From CAZHZT01 sp964537285 (GTDB taxonomy: Bacteria; Bacteroidota; Bacteroidia; Chitinophagales; Saprospiraceae): DNA of 6,438 nucleotides. Both the position numbers and the translations under genes were made by a program. Below are positions 5,189-6,438 of the stretch, in pieces. Under the pieces are notes generated by a model. It was not told where the DNA came from. It did no database searches and worked only from the letters and a program-made list of their open reading frames with translations. The stretch covers positions 1-6,438 of the forward strand of contig CAZHZT010000194.1 of NCBI GenBank assembly GCA_964537285.1, written 5' to 3'. Numbering within the stretch: the stretch's first letter is position 1; each line of letters opens with the position of its first letter.

Positions 5189-6325
5189 ATGAGTTTACTT
5201 ACGGTAGGTGTTATCGGAACCTCCAAAAAAGAGCAAGAAAAAAGAGTACCCATCCACCCTGATCAATTGGGCTGGATAGACCAAGAGATCAGGAGCCATC
5301 TGTTTTTTGAAAAAGGATATGGCCTACCTTTCGGAATGGATGACAACACAATTGCTACACTTTCTGGTGGTGTCCATAGCCGTGATGAGCTCCTGAAGCG
5401 TTGCGACATTGTCTTGCTCGCCAAACCGGTGCAGGAAGATTTTGATAATATGAAAGAAGGAACCATTCATTGGGGTTGGCCACACTGCGTACAGCAAAGA
5501 GGTATAACTCAGACAGCCATTGATAAAAAGTTGACACTCATTGCATGGGAAGCAATGCATCGTTGGTCGGCCCACGGAGACTGGCAGTTGCACGTATTCC
5601 ATAAAAATAATGAAATAGCCGGATACGCGGGCATTCACCACGCCATGAACCTGATGGGTATCGATGGAAATTATGGCCCAAACCGAAAAGCCGTCGTAAT
5701 CAGTTTCGGCTCAGTAAGCAGAGGGGCCATCCGCGCTTTGCAAGCCAGAGGAATCCAAGATATTACTGTTTTTACCCAACGCCATTATTTTCTGGTAGCG
5801 GACCAAATGGCTGGAGTGAATTACTATCAGTTCGAAAAAGATGAGCAAGGCAAGTTGGTTTCTCTTCATCCTGACCGGCAGTCTCTTCCCTTCATCGAAG
5901 AATTGGTTGACGCGGATATAATTGTAAACGGCATTCTCCAGGATACTGATAATCCGATCATGTTCGTTCCAGAAGATCAAAACCACCGGCTGAAAGCCGG
6001 ATGCCTCATTGCAGACATTAGCTGCGATGAAGGTATGGGCTTTTCATTTGCAAAACCCACTAGTTTTGATGCACCAATATTTAAAGCAGGGAATATTTTT
6101 TATTATGCAGTAGATCACTCCCCTTCCTACATGTGGAATTCTGCCAGCTGGGAAATTTCTAACAGCATGATTCCTTACTTACCGATCATAATGGGAGGGC
6201 CGGAAAAATGGGAAAACAGTGAAACCATCCGTCGCGCTATTGAAATCAAGGATGGAATAATCCAAAATTCTAAAATTCTTTCTTTTCAAAAGAGAGCAGA
6301 AGAATATCCACACGAGGAGCTGTAA
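5189..6325 (+). CDS. NAD(P)-dependent dehydrogenase of the alanine dehydrogenase / saccharopine dehydrogenase / N5-(carboxyethyl)ornithine synthase superfamily
   Basis: A 378-residue cytoplasmic oxidoreductase. The N-terminal domain shows the AlaDH/PNT pattern: KEQEKRVPIHP with Arg19, FFEKGYGLPFGMDD at 39-52, CDIVLLAKP with Lys79, and WPHC with His99. Arg, Lys and His match in order and spacing the pyruvate-binding and catalytic residues of alanine dehydrogenase (Arg15, Lys75, His96). The Rossmann turn at 169-181 reads VISFGSVSRGA; the first Gly of GxGxxxG is Ser172. VDADIIVNGILQDTDNP (240-256), ISCDEGMG (277-284) and YYAVDHSPSYMWNSASWEIS (305-324) recall N5-(carboxyethyl)ornithine synthase and fungal saccharopine dehydrogenase more than true alanine dehydrogenase. 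The reaction is probably reductive joining of an amino acid with a keto acid, or its reverse; the substrates cannot be assigned. The ATG follows an A-rich leader; a TTTG-N20-TACTTTTA promoter lies about 90 bp upstream. No partner gene is adjacent. Confidence 0.85.
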   Translation: MSLLTVGVIGTSKKEQEKRVPIHPDQLGWIDQEIRSHLFFEKGYGLPFGMDDNTIATLSGGVHSRDELLKRCDIVLLAKPVQEDFDNMKEGTIHWGWPHCVQQRGITQTAIDKKLTLIAWEAMHRWSAHGDWQLHVFHKNNEIAGYAGIHHAMNLMGIDGNYGPNRKAVVISFGSVSRGAIRALQARGIQDITVFTQRHYFLVADQMAGVNYYQFEKDEQGKLVSLHPDRQSLPFIEELVDADIIVNGILQDTDNPIMFVPEDQNHRLKAGCLIADISCDEGMGFSFAKPTSFDAPIFKAGNIFYYAVDHSPSYMWNSASWEISNSMIPYLPIIMGGPEKWENSETIRRAIEIKDGIIQNSKILSFQKRAEEYPHEEL

Positions 6326-6365
6326 TTACTTGAGAGGAGAGTTTTTGTAAAGCGGTATGTTAGGA

Positions 6366-6387
6366 GTTCCAGATGATTTCATTTGGT
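6366..6387 (+). repeat. Solo copy of the island's terminal motif
   Basis: GTTCCAGATGATTTCATTTG followed by GT repeats the core of the terminal inverted repeat, in the orientation of 3774-3798, 40 bp after the dehydrogenase stop. The hairpins that follow the motif in the island are absent here, as far as the window shows. Confidence 0.7.
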
Positions 6388-6438
6388 AAGGGATTAGGCA
6401 ATTAATAAGCTACCCAAATTTTGCGAAGTAATTTTTTT

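Noticed and set aside
6325..6438. Terminator formed by AATTACTT (6325-6332) and AAGTAATT (6426-6433) followed by T residues
   Set aside because: Only 8 AT-rich base pairs across a 93-nt loop; too weak to support as an intrinsic terminator, and the window ends here.

Overview
The window reads as chromosomal DNA of a Bacteroidota (Bacteroidetes) bacterium. The evidence is AT-rich intergenic DNA, A-rich leaders instead of Shine-Dalgarno sites, promoter-like sequences of the TTTG-N20-TAnnTTTG type, a subtilase of the form common in this phylum, and REP-like palindromes such as GGGCTTTAGCCC. I cannot place it at genus level. There is no rRNA, tRNA, CRISPR array or recognisable transposase gene.

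Layout. Positions 1-221 are non-coding and hold two hairpins and a degenerate copy of a dispersed repeat. A secreted S8 (subtilisin-like) protease is at 222-1889 (+). It converges on a small acidic protein of unknown function at 2044-2436 (-), and a strong imperfect inverted repeat lies between their stops. A membrane-anchored family 2 glycosyltransferase is at 2674-3627 (-), behind a good Bacteroidetes-type -7 element. The stretch 3628-4424 has no gene. Its core, about 3774-4251, is a nested palindromic island: terminal inverted repeats, then mirrored hairpin pairs, then a perfect 21-bp inverted repeat, then three central hairpins. An acyl-CoA thioesterase of the hotdog fold follows at 4425-4985 (+). 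A 378-residue protein of the alanine dehydrogenase / saccharopine dehydrogenase / N5-(carboxyethyl)ornithine synthase superfamily is at 5189-6325 (+), with its own likely promoter. After it lies a lone copy of the island's terminal motif.

How the genes relate. The five genes look like independent housekeeping or accessory units rather than one pathway. Gaps between neighbours are about 150-800 bp and there are no translational overlaps. The only features that tie the region together are repeats. One is a roughly 36-nt repeat found upstream of the protease (degenerate), as an inverted pair after the protease, and directly over the thioesterase start. The other is the 478-bp palindromic island with its extra terminal motif at 6366. 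These repeats are the most unusual content. They are best explained as REP/MITE-like non-autonomous elements or structured transcripts, and that interpretation is inference.
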